Of a stretch of 64,000 nt of DNA, positions 11,241 to 23,839 are shown in pieces. The stretch spans positions 40,496,675 to 40,560,674 of the forward strand of contig NC_061812.1 in NCBI RefSeq assembly GCF_021462225.1, read 5' to 3'. This DNA comes from Girardinichthys multiradiatus (taxonomy: Eukaryota; Chordata; Actinopteri; Cyprinodontiformes; Goodeidae). Position numbers and translations under genes: made by a program. The notes under the pieces were generated by a model, which saw only the letters and a program-made list of their open reading frames with translations, searched no databases and had not been told where the DNA came from. Numbering within the stretch: the first letter of the stretch is position 1; each line of letters opens with the position of its first letter.

Positions 11241-11662
11241 TGTCATGGCAATAAAGGGAGATGAGTGAATGGGCTTGCTTCACTGCCTCCAGCGCTATTG
11301 CAAAGAGTCACCTCTATTATTATCCACGTCTAAACTGGATTTCTTATTGTGTATATTTATTGGGACCTGCCATGGCAATGCAAGGAGGCATAAGCTTAAC
11401 TCGGCCACAGTTTGGCTTTGGTCCGAGAAGCACACACAAAGAGGCAGGCCCCGTCTAAATTTCTTCAGAAATTTTCTAGTTATCTCTTTTCTGTGCAGTA
11501 GTTTTATGATTAGGTTAGCTACAGTATAAATTATTCAACAAGCTTTACATTGAAAGTGTTGCCCCCACTAACCTCCATGTAAAACCAAATTAACTACGAC
11601 ACTGTTGTATTAGTAAGCAGACAAGGACTGCTGGCAAACCCACATGCAAATGTAAAAACACA
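11241..11662. other. Gene-free interval
   Basis: Nothing recognised apart from the phrase ggacctgccatggcaatgca (11,361) and the similar ggcctgtcatggcaataaag (11,237), which repeat about 124 bp apart. Confidence 0.35.
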
Positions 11663-13001
11663 ATGATTAGTGTCCAGCTACATACTTGTAATTGTTGTTT
11701 CTACTATTACCACAATGCAGATTATCCTCACCGTGATCTGCATTTTGGTCCTGCCACCAAACCCACAACACTGACAGTAGGAACCAGCCATAATCAGGAC
11801 CGAGCAGACATGGCTGCCAATCTACTTGGGTGGATTCGGCAGCAGGGAGAGGACGCCAGAATCTTGTATGGGGAGGACATAGAGACCCTGCCTTCTCCCC
11901 TTCTGTTGGAGGAGATAGAAGAGGTTTTTGGAGGATCCTGTTTGGTGCTGGCGCCACCAGGCTATGAACTGGGCCAGAACCGCACCAGTCCCACTCCACC
12001 TACTCCGGTGTCTTCCTCCCCGCGCCGTAGGCGGCGTTGTCACCTGCCGTCCATGCCTGCAGCGGCCGCTGCTCAGCTCTCCTCATTCGCAGCGCCCGCT
12101 GCCCAGCTCTCTTTATCCGCAGCGCCCGCTGCTCAGCTCTCCTCGCTCGCAGCATTCACTACTGAGCCATCCACGTCCGCAGCGGCTCCAGCTGAGCCAT
12201 CAACATCCGCACCGGCCTCAGCCGAACCATCCTCTTCCGCAGCAGCCTCAGCCACCGCCGAGTTTTCTGCTGGCTTTTCCTCTCGGACGCCGCCGCCGTC
12301 AGCGCTTCGCCCCTCTTCGGAGCCCGACCTCGCCTTCGAGTGACTCCAGCCGAGAGAGGGGGGCGTGGTCTGGGTCTCCAGAGCAGCCAGGGACTAATTC
12401 TCCTGCTATCCATCCTCCAGGCAAGCCTTCATCTCCTGCATGGGTGCTGTCTGGCCTGGCTGCAGCTCATGCTGGCTATTTTGACTCCTGCTACCTTGAT
12501 GCGGCTTTGCATCTGGCCAAAAACCCCCAGGACTGTGCATCTGTGCTTCAGGCGCTCCAAGAGGAGTTTCCTGGTCTGAGGTTATTTGACGCTCTTGCTT
12601 CAGTCTCCGCTGGAGGTTCACCAACCTCATCTAAGCAAGCTCCAGTACAGATTCACGGCTCCTCTCCAGCTTCTTCGGGTTCACCCGCTGCATCCAAGGA
12701 CTCTAGCGGTCCTAGAATCACTCCTCAGAGTGACCGTAGGTCTAAGTTTTCATTGCCTCAGTTGGCATCCGCGTCTTCAGTGCCTCAGCGGGCAGCCACG
12801 TCTTCAGTGCCTCAGCCGGCAGCCACGTCTTCAGTGCCTCAGCTGGCTGCTAAGCCTGCTGAGCCCCAGTTAACAGACGAGAAGACAGTGCCCCAGCTAA
12901 CTTATAGGACTCCTTCCCAAATTCCAGAGTTCCAACAGAGGTTTCAGTTTGAACCGCCTGGGTCCAGGGGCGGGTTACCCCTCTGGGGTATTGGCACCTA
13001 G
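11663..13001 (+). pseudogene. Pro/Ala/Ser-rich repeat protein ORF, split in two frames, unknown function
   Basis: A GC-rich island in AT-rich DNA. The first frame (to 12,343) contains an acidic segment, NLLGWIRQQGEDARILYGED followed by a Leu/Glu-rich helix, then a basic RRRRR run and seven 10-residue repeats of the type AAPAAQLSSL encoded by a 30-bp minisatellite (units at 12,059, 12,089, 12,119 and so on). Its stop at 12,343 is bypassed by the overlapping plus frame, open to 13,001, which carries a second compact segment, VLSGLAAAHAGYFDSCYLDA then VLQALQEEFPGLRLFDAL, and four 9-residue repeats ATSSVPQPA on a 27-bp period (12,745-12,850). I know of no function. It may be an accessory ORF of a retroelement or a host gene relic; one frameshift would explain the split. 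Confidence 0.4.
12059..12253 (+). repeat. Coding-type 30-bp minisatellite
   Basis: Six to seven units with starts exactly 30 bp apart from 12,059 to 12,239, each beginning gcagcg or a close variant. The frame is kept through all units, which fits expansion under coding constraint or recent expansion. Confidence 0.85.
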
Positions 13002-13009
13002 ACCTAGAA

Positions 13010-13760
13010 GTATAGAGTATGTATGGGGAGTGTGAGTGAATGTACGACGTCCATTATTGTCTGTCTTTACGTTGGGCGCATGGGTGTGAGTGTTTTTATG
13101 TGTACGCATGAGGGTGGGAATGTGTGATTGTGACTGTGTGTGTCTGTTTTTGTGTCAAGTTGGGTCTTGGACTACTCCCTCTCCTGGATCAGTTTAGGTC
13201 CGCTGGTGTACTTGTGTTTCTCGGTGTCCGGGGCTGGGTGTTTTGGTGTGTGCCGGCTCACTCCTGGTGGCCGCTTGCCGGGGCCTGGAACCCTGGGCTC
13301 TGTCGGGCCTCTGCTTGGGAGTGACATGTCCCAGGGGTCTCGGGTCTCTAGGTGGCTGTGGCTGCTGGGTGGTTCCCAGCAGCCACAGTGCAGAAGAGCA
13401 GGGGAGAGTCCCAACCAAAATGCTGGGACTCTCCCCTGCTCTTCTCTGGGGGGGTTGCAGTAGTCCTGGCAATGGTTCTCCTGGGGTTCCTGTGCTCTGG
13501 GGGGCCTTTGGATGTCCATGGCTCGGATCTCCTCCTTATATGTCCCAGGTCCAGGGGGGGCAGGTCTGTGGCTCCTCACACTTGCTATTGCATATTTTTA
13601 TGGAAAAACCTTGTATACAGAAGCACGCTCACTCTCAGACCCACAGGTGTTTTGATTCAGGTGTTAACAGATAAACAAATGTTCTATAATGAGCCGCAGT
13701 TACCACTAAATACATCTTGCATTCAGAAGTACTCTGCTCTTTTTGGTTAAAAAGTTGTTA
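13010..13760. repeat. GC-rich dispersed repeat with two hairpins
   Basis: The stretch after the Pro/Ala/Ser ORF has a GT-rich start, a GC-rich middle and a recognisable end (tatttttatggaaaaacctt, then agacccacaggtgttttgat) of a kind I associate with a common teleost repeat. It contains a 14-bp stem (13,356-13,369 with 13,375-13,388, loop 5) and a perfect 22-bp stem (13,392-13,413 with 13,424-13,445, loop 10). Apparent ORFs across it on both strands are by-products of high GC. Confidence 0.45.
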
Positions 13761-16700
13761 ATATGAATGTTTCTGCAGGTGTAGAAGTAAGCAGAGTGTA
13801 ATCTTGTATTTTCTTCATCCTGCTTTCTCTTCTCCATTCTTTTCTCCTTCTCTCCCTTTTTCCTTTTTGCCCGACCTCTCTCTCTCTTTTGTGCTTCTTA
13901 TTCATATTTTTCCTTTTCGTTTCTGCCTCCGTGTCCGTAACAACTGAAATAATCCCAAAGCAGTTTCTAATAAGGTTTCTTTTATAAATAGCGTTGGCTG
14001 TAATGCTCCACTTGTGAAAGTAAATCTGTTGGGCTTTTTCTTGGCTCTCATACAACAATTCTGAGCGCTACTCTGCCAGGCTGGACGCAGTTGGAAAAGA
14101 AAAAAAAAAAAGGTGTTCCCTGGATTTAACTCCAATCTTGTGAATTTACCTATCAAAAGCTATGAGTGGCATGGCTGTTCACTAACTAACTTACCTGCTA
14201 TTGAAAAATGTATAATACATTTTACACGACTATTGTAAACAAATATAATCTATTTAATAAGCACTACTGGTGTATGTTTTATATTTGCTTTAGTCAATGT
14301 AGTCACATTAAAATAATAAATAAGGGTTAGATATTATAAGTATTATTAGTAATTAACATATATATATAACATATATTTTTCAAGCTGTAGTAGGAATAAT
14401 TGGAATAATTCCTCTTGTTCTAAATCAAATAAATTAAATAACTACATATTCTGTATGTTTGTTTTCAAATTTATGGTAATTCTCTGTAAGTATCACTGAC
14501 AGAGAGGTTGTAATCCCAGCCATTGCCAGAAAAAACTGACCTTGGGACCAGCAAGAGGCTCTCACCATGGCAGCAGAAAAGCAGACCCTGAGCCATCAGA
14601 TTCACTGAAACAAGGGTCTACCACAGTGGTTAGGACTCAGCATGGAGTGCTTGATTTCATCGAGATAGATCACAGCACAGCACCATTGTGAGATGCAAGC
14701 TGGCATAGTGTATGCCAAGAAGCATAGACAAGTGATTTTCAGAACATCAGTGCCAAGTAAGCCTTTGTAGTGGCCAGGTTCCAGTAGAACACCCCCAAAA
14801 GCGGCTAAGAACATAACGATCTTGGACAATCTGTTGGACGAGGAACAGAGGAGAGTGAGTGGGACAGATCAAAGCTGACAGTAACTTCAGAGAGAAGTAG
14901 CATTAGAAAATTGAGAAGGGTCTAAGGGAACAAGTGGAAATTATGTTGACAAAAGCAAATACATCCCTTACAACTCCTCGTCCACACCTCACAGGGAAAA
15001 TTGAATTATTGTCGATGAATATGTTTCCCCCTCCGGCTCTGCTCAGCAAAGGTAATTGTGCCAGCAGAATCAATTGGCTTGTTCTTGTTTGTGATGCAAG
15101 CGTGCACAGAATGTTTCATGCAGATATATGGCGCTTATCACAGAATCCAGTCCTTTAGAAGAGGTAATTAGGAATAATGTGTTGTAGTATCGGCTTTAGT
15201 ATAACAAAGATATACTAAACCTTACATTTTGCCAAGATGCCGCAGTGTAGGATTATAAAAGCTAACTAACTACCAACCAGCTCCACCTCTGTCCAGCCCT
15301 CTTTTACTCAGCCAAAGTGCTCCCAACAACTTCACCAGACAGAGCATATCATCATATCATATCATTAACTATCTGGGTTCAGGTGAGTTATGAATGTGGA
15401 CTGAACTGAAGTGTTAAAATGTAGAACTGTAAATAATCAAAGCATCTATTCATCTGCAATATATTTTTTCTTAACGTGGTCATTCCTTTTTCATGTCAAC
15501 AGAAAGTTCTAAATAAAGAGACACAGCAGCAAAAAGCCACATCCCTTATATATTTATCCTTGAACCCTGAATGTTTTTAGAAAATGTAGTGAACAAAAAC
15601 AATGTTTAAAGGTAACAGGTCTTTTAGATTTGAGTCCTTGTATCTTTATGGATGAAATATGTATTTAAAAGCAACAGGGAGTCAAGTTGATCAATGTTTA
15701 ACGAGAGAAAGATTGATAAGATTTGTAAAACAAAACAAATGTTAATAAACAAATGATAATTATTAAATACAAAATCATAAAAATGTAATTACTTTTTCAA
15801 ACTCATTTATCTTTTACAATAGTTCTAAATTATAAGCAGAACTTTCTATAGGCACCTAAGGATGTGAAGTGACAGCCAAAACGATATCCAGTTTTATATA
15901 TCATGATTAATTTCTACACTGAAATGTACCACTGACATGAGGAAATATGCAAAAAGGGTTTATATTGTAAAAATAGGTCATTGGGAGCATCTGCTTACCT
16001 TGAAAGCTAATTATTAAATGGCATATTTAATCTTTTTCACAACTGCCAAAGGATGATATTGTTATGTTTAGAATGAAAAATGACATCAACTCATAATCAT
16101 TTGGCCAAAAACGCAAAAGTAGTGATAGCAGAGTCTGCACTTTGAAAGTGGGCTTACAAAGTTTAAATTTATACTGTGATGTATCCAGGACAGAGGAAGA
16201 ATCCCGGAAAAATGTTGTTTGAGATTAGCAGCTTGGAGACTTAATAAACAGGCACCCTGCCGAGGGATTTAAAAATGTTCTGTAGTGAGGCCAGTCTGCT
16301 TGTGATTCATCACAGTGGTAAATTAATGCTTGTGACCAAAACAATAATTCAAAACACAAAAAAATTCTGAAAGCATTCAGCTAGATGTTGGAATTTCTGC
16401 TCAATTTCTGACCAGCATTTCTAATCTGATGTACACAGAAGCCAGCACTCCCATTTTTCCCAAAATCTGTTTCACTAAAAGAGTCAGCTTTATGTTAGTA
16501 AGCCATGCAGTGACTGCCCGGGCCTCACTTTTCTCCACATAATCAGTCTGTGTTTTACATGTAATTCTGAAGGCAAAATCTGTCACATCGCATACACTCA
16601 GTTAAACTAATTGCATCTGCAAATAATTTCCCTACAGCAATGTCGTTTGTCTTTTTTGTGAACACAATGTGTTCTGTTTGAATTGTACGAGGTTTGCAGT

Positions 16701-16838
16701 GTACATTTATTGGATTTGTAAATATCTAATTTTTGACAAATGGAAGTGAAAACCAGATTTTCAGGGTCTGACTGAAATGTCTGGTTTTGATTCATACCTA
16801 AAAAAAAAAGCAATGGGAAGGCTGACTTTCATGTGTTA
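13761..16838. other. Gene-free interval
   Basis: No gene or confident repeat in 3 kb. Noted only: a CT-rich tract at 13,800-13,890, a less AT-rich unique block at 14,490-14,900, and an imperfect catatcat repeat at 15,344-15,366. Confidence 0.4.
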
Positions 16839-17730
16839 CTTGAAACCAGATGTTTATGTACACTGCATTAAAAAAAATGCATAACCTGTTAATAAATCTG
16901 ACAAATTTCTCATGTTTTAGGTCAGTGGAATCCCCCGAATTATTTTTTATTTTCTAAATGCCATAATAATAAAAGAGAATTCTTTTGAGATTTTCTTTTT
17001 ACTTTCTTCATATAAGGAGTTTTGCACATACCATATGCCACAATTTACAACATGTCAGTTAACTGGAGACACAACTGCAGATGTATTTAATAGGCAAACA
17101 TTGTGCCACATCATGGAAAAAATCCAAACAAATTAGCCAAGACATTGTTGAACTTCACAGCGTGCTCCATCCTTTTTTTTAGATGCATGAATGTGCCATG
17201 TTCATCTGTTCAAACAATTCTATGGAATTATAAATAGCATGCTAAAATCCAGCCATCATGAGGTTTAAGAAGGAGAAGGGTTCTTTGTGCTGGAGATAAA
17301 CATGTGTTGGTCTGGTTATAAACCCCAGAACAAAAGGAAAATACCTGGTGAAGAAGCTGCCTGAAGCTGAACCCTGGACAGGTCGCCAATATATCGCAGG
17401 GCAACACAGAGACATACAGGACAAACAACCAAGCACACACTCATTCACACCTAAGGGAAATTTAGAGAGACCAATTAACCTAACAGTCATGTTTTTGGAC
17501 TGTGGGAGGAAGCCGGAGTACCCGGTGAGAACCCACGCATGCACGGGGAGAACATGCAAACTCCATGCAGAAAGACCCCTGGCTGGGAGCATCTGCGCCA
17601 CCGTGCAGCCCAGTGAAGTAATTCAGGTAATTTTATCTAATTCTATCTAAAACGTTTAGCCTGATTTAATATCCAACAGTGAAAAAAAAATGATATTTTT
17701 ATACAGTGTATGTCAATATCTGACTTCAGC
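16839..17730 (+). mobile_element. Tc1-like element, Sleeping Beauty-type (family G), with LINE-tail insertion
   Basis: The ends cttgaaaccagatgtttatg and, inverted, cagtgtatgtcaatatctga...agc are flanked by TA (16,837-16,838 and 17,731-17,732). Bases 17,075-17,270 match the 5' flank and the start of the transposase gene (atgtatttaataggcaaaca, then the region encoding the first helix of the paired-like domain, with the conserved tgttcaaacaattctatgg). The rest of the gene is missing and a 250-bp LINE tail lies in its place. The distal flank (cctgatttaatatccaacag and onward) is retained. Confidence 0.75.
17364..17613 (+). repeat. L2-like LINE 3'-tail repeat
   Basis: Contains the hallmark phrases ctggacaggtcgcc, cctaacagtcatgtttttgg, gtgggaggaagccggagtac and gcatgcacggggagaacatg, seen in a very common teleost repeat that I take to be an L2/CR1-type LINE tail. 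It sits inside the Tc1-G element, so it inserted later. A matching but shorter piece lies at 25.2 kb. Confidence 0.7.
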
Positions 17731-20595
17731 TATTCATACAAAATTTTTCTGGCATGTTTCTAAAATATGATTATATTAAAGAAAATAACTTTTAAAAAGC
17801 AGACGTGGAGTTTAAATACTCAGAACTGTCATGCAGCTCTGATTTAGAAGAAGAGGCTCATAAGGTAGAAGCACAGAATGGAATTGTACCATAAAAGAGA
17901 ACTCGAATTGATTTTATTTAATTAGAAGATAGCATGATAACACACAATTGCTGACAGTGTTGGTAAGAAAGTGTTGCTGGTTCTTTTTAATGTCAGAAAA
18001 TATAAGCTGGTTGCTGATCTGCATGCTTACAAAAGATGGATACTAGAATTACCTATCAAGATCTGATCCTATTCTGCCCACGTATACAAGTTTAACTGCC
18101 TGAAACAGAAAAACACGAAACCAATTAATCAGTTGTGACGTGGTCTCAGACAACATTCTGAGGAGAGGTTCATCTCTGTAGAGAACCTTTGCACAAGGCT
18201 TCCGCAGATCAAACATGAAGAGAAGATTCACAGGAGAGGAACCCCGATCCTGCAGAACACATTACCTCATGGATGGTTGGGGTACAGTGTGAGCCAAGCC
18301 TTTGTATGAAAGATCTGACGTTTGTGCCATATGTCTTCTCTCAGACATTTTAATGCATAACTGTATTTTTGTATAGTCTATATAAATATTCAGAGATAAC
18401 CAACACATTTTCTACATTAAACGTTTTTCTGTTGTCATTTATGCCACTCACATTTAACCTTTAAGAAAATAACATTAAAGGTCTTCCAAAAGAAATAAAA
18501 TTACATGTTAATTTAAACCATGTCATATAATAATAACAAGCTCTCCTCCGCAGCTATTTATGATCAGTAAAAAATATATATTTTTAATACAAAATAATAT
18601 TGTGAAAACACATCTTGGCATTCCTCAGTTCTTGAATTATTGTGCAAAGGAAGTTAAAGGTTGTGTAACAAGAGATCAGAAAAAATAACTTTGTTTTGCT
18701 CTTGTATACATTATGGGAGATTTCCTGTTAAATTTGTTTTTTGTTTGCATTAGTCTTAGTCTTTTAGTAGAACATTTCTACAAATTTCTAATTTCTATTA
18801 GTAGAAATAGTCCAAATAATCAAACAAACCTGTCTTTGGACTTGTGTATACAATGTCTTATTAATCTTTCCGCTAACACATGATGCTCCTTGAGTTTGAG
18901 AACAGAACTGCTACACTGTTAGAAGTTTAAATATACTCATTAAGGAAATGAGTCTCATATAAATTTGTGGGAATTAATGATATATTTAAGACATTTTTCC
19001 AGGATGGAATGTCTCAACAAAAACAACCTCAATCATTGATAAAGAGCAATATTTACACTCTCCGATGTGAAATCCAGTCACTATGGGATAGATTTATCTG
19101 TACCGCTACAAACGTTGTTGTCCAGTCTGATCATAATTCTGCAGTGAGCAATGGTTCTGTGTGTACTACAATTCACATAGGCCATTAAAACAGCAGGGAA
19201 CAACACAAAGAATAAGAGTGAGAAAGAGGCTCTTTTTATCCACACCTGCCTTTCATGTGGAATTCCAGAAGCATATTTGCAAAAGCTTTTTGTGTGTACC
19301 TGTAGAAATGAGGGTGGATGTAGAGGAAAAATGTAGAGGAAAATGTTTTACTCAGTTATTGTGTGAATAACTGCACAAAGGAAGTAGCTAAGGTATTTAT
19401 AACCTAAAACTCAAACCAGCCAGAGACTAGAAGAGAAATTTGTTTTTTTCTGTTTTTAAAAATGTTCCATCCATTTGCACCAAAATGAAAATGTATTCTG
19501 TTACATAAGTCATTTTTTGTTCTGCTTTCATCCTTTTTATGTTATTAAAGCCTCTTAGTTGTTTGCAACCCATAGCAGATGCATGTAATAACCTCAGTCG
19601 TTATTGCCGTTATTACCGATGGGATTCGGTAATTGCTATTATCAAATCTACATTTTGATTAAAATACAGTTTTTTGCTGGAACAACAACAGCTCATTTCA
19701 GGCAGAAGAAATGTGCTATCTGAAAAACCTAAATGTAGCAGTCGCTTCCTTGATGTCCATAAACAATTGAACTGTCAGGAATCCTGAACCGCAGAGAACC
19801 TGACATTTTCCAAATGTTTCCTCATCCAAACACACTGGAAAGGTCTCTAATAATGCATATTTAATTATATTGCACAAATCATGAAGGTCACTCCTGGTGA
19901 ACTCCCCCCATAGATCAATATGTCTGCATGACCTGGCAAGTTAATATGATTGTGCTCCCCCTGCTGAATTTCTCACTACGCTCGTAGTGCTGATCTGCAT
20001 TATTTCTGATCCTTCATTTTGATTTTCATCTAAAACCTCTCTGCGGGAAACATTTTTCCTCTGACCCTAATGCACTCCAGATAAAATGTAGATGGAGGTC
20101 AGAATATATATAGCTTTTTCTCTTACAGAATGATGTGGATTCAAGGCTTGTGGTTACGTTCTTTGCAATGGCTTGTAATCCCTGCTGACACAGAGCAACC
20201 TGCCGCTCCAAGTTCCAGTAAACATCTCAGATATAGATTAGCAAAATCCTTGCTTTGCTGACCTCAGAAGCATGGTGTGACAGCCATTGCTCATGAACCA
20301 GCTCATTTTCTGTACTGCAGGCTAAAATTGATGACTTGACCAGTCTGTTATGAGAGATGGTAGTTATTCCTGCTTGCAATGTGGTAAAGTATGATTCCTG
20401 TGCAGAGTGGCCATGTGCTGCCTATAGACCATAGGAGGGATCAATACCGCAGCTAGCAGAGCTTGCATTCAAATTATAAATCTCCAAGAAATCTGAGGAG
20501 TGCAGCAGGAGCACTTTGGTGGAGTGCAAGTTCTTTTCCTTATCACCTTCGACTTTGAAGCTTTCCCGTCCTTATGCACATGTTCTACACATATA
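17731..20595. other. Gene-free interval
   Basis: No gene recognised. 18,040-18,300 and 19,800-20,240 are less AT-rich and non-repetitive; they could hold conserved non-coding DNA, which needs alignment to other fish to decide. Confidence 0.4.
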
Positions 20596-21360
20596 CAGTG
20601 CCTTGCAAAGTATTTAAATTTCTTCATATTAAAGAAATTGATCTATAAAAGGTTGTGCAAAACTGTGAAGTAGAAGGAACGTTATACATGATTTTCGGAA
20701 TTATTTACAAATATGTGAAACATGCGGTGTGTTTATATTCAGCCGCCTTTACCCTTTAAGGGCGTGTCCCTTTGAGCTATCCACATCTGAGACTAAAATT
20801 TAACTTTTTACTTTGCAAAAAATCTCAAGCTCAGACAGATTGAATGGAAAGTGTGTGAACAGCAGCTTTCAAAGTTTGCCATATTGTCTCATTTGGATTC
20901 AGGTCTGGACATTTGGCTGGACCATGCTTACACAAGCTTAGGTTTTCTCCTTGGATTATTCTACTCTATTTGGCTCCATCACTTTTCCATCAACTCTGAC
21001 CAGTTTCCTATCTCTGTTGAAGAAAAGCATTCCCAGAGAATGATACTGCCACCATCATGTCTCATGCATGTGATGGCGTGTTTGAGGTGCTATGCTGTGT
21101 TAGTTTCCCTTCAAACAGAGTTTTCTATGAAAGCCAAAATGTTCAGTTTTGGTCTCATCTAACCAGAGCACCTTCTTCCACATTTGATGTGTCACCTACA
21201 TGATGAGTCTCCAGCTGTCTTTGAATCATGGACCGCCAGCATGTTCTTAAAAGCTGCATAGACTGAGGGAGTTTAGTGGAATTTTCTGCAATGAATACAC
21301 ATCTTGTATTGAAAGCATGGAGCAGGATGGTGGAGGGTTGGCATTTTGCACAATTCACAT
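20596..21360 (-). mobile_element. Tc1-like family A, left-half fragment
   Basis: Begins after TA with cagtgccttgcaaagtattt, the terminal sequence of family A, and continues through the C-terminal half of the transposase on the minus strand. 21,110-21,185 reads QMWKKVLWLDETKTEHFG on that strand, with the first catalytic Asp in LDETK, and 21,040-21,060 (tactgccaccatcatgtctc) is the degraded Gly-rich block. The right-hand part after about 21,240 is decayed and no right terminus is visible. Confidence 0.85.
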
Positions 21361-21424
21361 AAAGTTATTGTGATACTGAAATTTTTGACGGACTACAGGA
21401 AACTGATAAACATATGTTCAGGGA

Positions 21425-21790
21425 CATACGTTGCTCCCTCTGCGCTCTGGTAGCTCTGTATCTTCATGCGTGTCAAGCGTAAGCTTAGAAGGGACCCTTC
21501 TATTGCTGTTGCAGCTACAAAAATGTGGAATGATTTACCATTGCACATTAAACAGGCTTCTTCCTTGTCTGTTTTTAAAACACGTTTTAAAATTCATTTC
21601 CTTGCCCTGGCTTTTGACACTATGTCAGGAGTTGATATTACTTTGTTTTTGGTTTATTTCATTTTATCTGTTTTTTTTTTTTTTTGCATTGTTGGTCTTA
21701 GTTTTTATTCATTTCAGTCATTTTATTTGTATTTTAGGCCTTGTGTTGGTGTTCTGTCTTTATTTGAAGTCTCTTAGTTTTTTTTCTTCT
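21425..21790 (+). pseudogene. Non-LTR retrotransposon ORF2 C-terminal tail
   Basis: The plus frame at 21,466 reads RRDPSIAVAATKMWNDLPLH then IKQASSLSVFKTRFKIHFL, the conserved end of L2/Rex1-type LINE ORF2 proteins (pattern: W-N-x-L-P after a basic Arg/Lys run, then S-x-F-K). Upstream, 21,425-21,465 fits the preceding residues in another frame, so one frameshift is present. The rest of the reverse transcriptase is absent, as expected for a 5'-truncated copy. The long hydrophobic ORF continuing in another frame over the T-rich 3' region is not a gene. Confidence 0.65.
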
Positions 21791-23839
21791 TTCACTTTAG
21801 TCCTGTGTGACCAACTGACCAGAACCGGTCAATGGCACAGTGGTGTGGGGTCTTGCCATACATTACTTTTTGCAAACTTTAAACTTTACTTCTCCTTATC
21901 ACTCTTCCATAAATGTCAGATCTGTAGAGTGACATCAGATCCAGCCCATTCCCACAGTCTCCATTTACAGTCCCTAAGACTTGCAATGATATGATATACT
22001 TCACACTATCTCCAAGACTTAAATGGATCCTCTAAAACAAGCATACACAAGAGAGAATTAATATTAATAAACATCCTATCAGACAGTGAAAGAAGTCAAT
22101 CATAATGATAGCTCTGTCTGCCGGGCTGCATTTATGACCATTTTCACATCCACAACAGAATACGTGTGCCTTTAAAAGAAATAAAAATCACACTTATAAA
22201 TGTCAACAGCGTTCCCCAGGAACCTTCTGGAGGAGGGTCACTGAAACTCAAACTAAATTAGAAGGCTGCAAGGAGGGGGAAGCATCTTCATGAAAAAAGT
22301 GTTTAAAAGAACACAAGTGCAGACTGGTTTCCATGAATATTTGATGATTCAGTCCTTGAGTGCAGAAGTGCAACACATTATTTAATGTCCTCTATGGTCT
22401 GAACTCTTTCTCTGCTGATGTAAATGTCAGTTGCTTGTCAAATAAAATCTTAGAATCTTTTTCCTTTGTGTTGAAATTAAGACTTAAAGCATTTGTATCT
22501 TTGTTACATTTCACTAGAAATTACTACACTTCCACAAAAAGCACATCTTTAAAGTTTCATTAGAAATCATCATCAGTGAAATTCTTTCTACCTTCTATTA
22601 AAACATTTGGAGTAGCAAAAGGTTGGAATGTCTGACATATAACTACAAATGTGATTTTGCATGTGTGTGAACCTGCAACCTCGGAAAGGAAAAGGTGCTT
22701 AACAGTAGAATTACAGCTGGAATGAGTTTTAAATCTGAGAGTTAATGTTGAGGAAATGGAAAGCCCAATGACAGCGCAAATTGCCTCCATGAGGGATAAA
22801 ACCCATCAGAGGAGTGAAGTAGAAAGATTACATAAGATCAGACTGCATCTTGGCCTGACAATAGAAGTGAGCTTGGCTTTGTGTATTCTTTTTAGCCACC
22901 ACAGCAATAGAGATGACTTAGAGTTAAGCAGTTAATATCATACCTGCAATAGATAACATTCTGGCTATCTTCATTTAGTATCAATTGAAATGAGTTGGTC
23001 CTGAAGGCTAAAGCTATCAGTTAGACTTCTATCTTGAAACAGCTACAATTTCAAAAACTTCATAGCAGTTTATACGAACATGGATGGATAGTATGGAATA
23101 CCACAGCAGAAATTTACTAAAAGACATTGTTTTATGAAGTGCACTAAAGAAAATAAATGCTTATTCTACCTAATGTGTGGATTGTTCAATGACATCACTA
23201 GAAGTAGTTGATTGGCTAGTAAATATTAGGGTGGCTGAGCCTACGATTTATATTCAGAAGTTGCAAAGGGTTCCACCCATTTTGTTTGAGCCAGAGTTTG
23301 ACCTCATTGACTCTTATTAGGTCAAACAAAATCAGTTTATCTCATGATGATGTTTGGTAGCATGGGAAACATCAGATAACCAAATATGGTCATTCCAGCC
23401 TGGCAGGGGCCACTTCAAAAACTACTTCAAAGTGTTTTATTATCACCAAATGTTCATACATCTCATGCACTTTGCAGCAGTCATATACACGGAAACACTT
23501 CCAACAGATGAATTTAATTAAAACGTGTAATAATAGAAAAATGTGTAGAAAGCTGATATTAGATGCATTGAAATGAATTGTAAACAGTCGCCTCTTGCCC
23601 ATATTAGATGAGGCAGATTTCTTGGAAGGACAAATTTATCTTGAACACACACCAAAGCAAAAGAAATGACCATGAAATCTTGATCAGTGACGCACTATTT
23701 CTACAGTGATTTTAATTGATTTTGTGGAAAGGGCTGATTAGCAGCTTTAAACAGACACTGTGTTTAAGTGGAACAAACCCCTAAAATATTATGGTCGTTT
23801 AAGTGCAAATTATTAATTTGTATTTTTGTCTCATGTTTG
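21791..23839. other. Gene-free interval
   Basis: No gene or confident repeat was recognised over 2 kb of AT-rich DNA. Confidence 0.45.

Noticed and set aside
12059..12253. CRISPR-like array
   Set aside because: Units are contiguous 30-bp coding minisatellite repeats without unique spacers, in eukaryotic sequence.
13392..13445. microRNA precursor
   Set aside because: A perfect 22-bp stem with no bulges inside a dispersed repeat is more like a recent inverted duplication; there is no evidence of expression.
13172..13579. Proline-rich ORFs on both strands after the Pro/Ala/Ser ORF
   Set aside because: They read through a GC-rich repeat and its hairpins; frames on both strands are equally open.
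21431..21994. 187-codon ORF with hydrophobic stretches that could be taken for a membrane protein
   Set aside because: It runs across the T-rich 3' region of a LINE tail; Phe/Leu-rich residues come from poly-T, and the adjacent frame has the real LINE motif.
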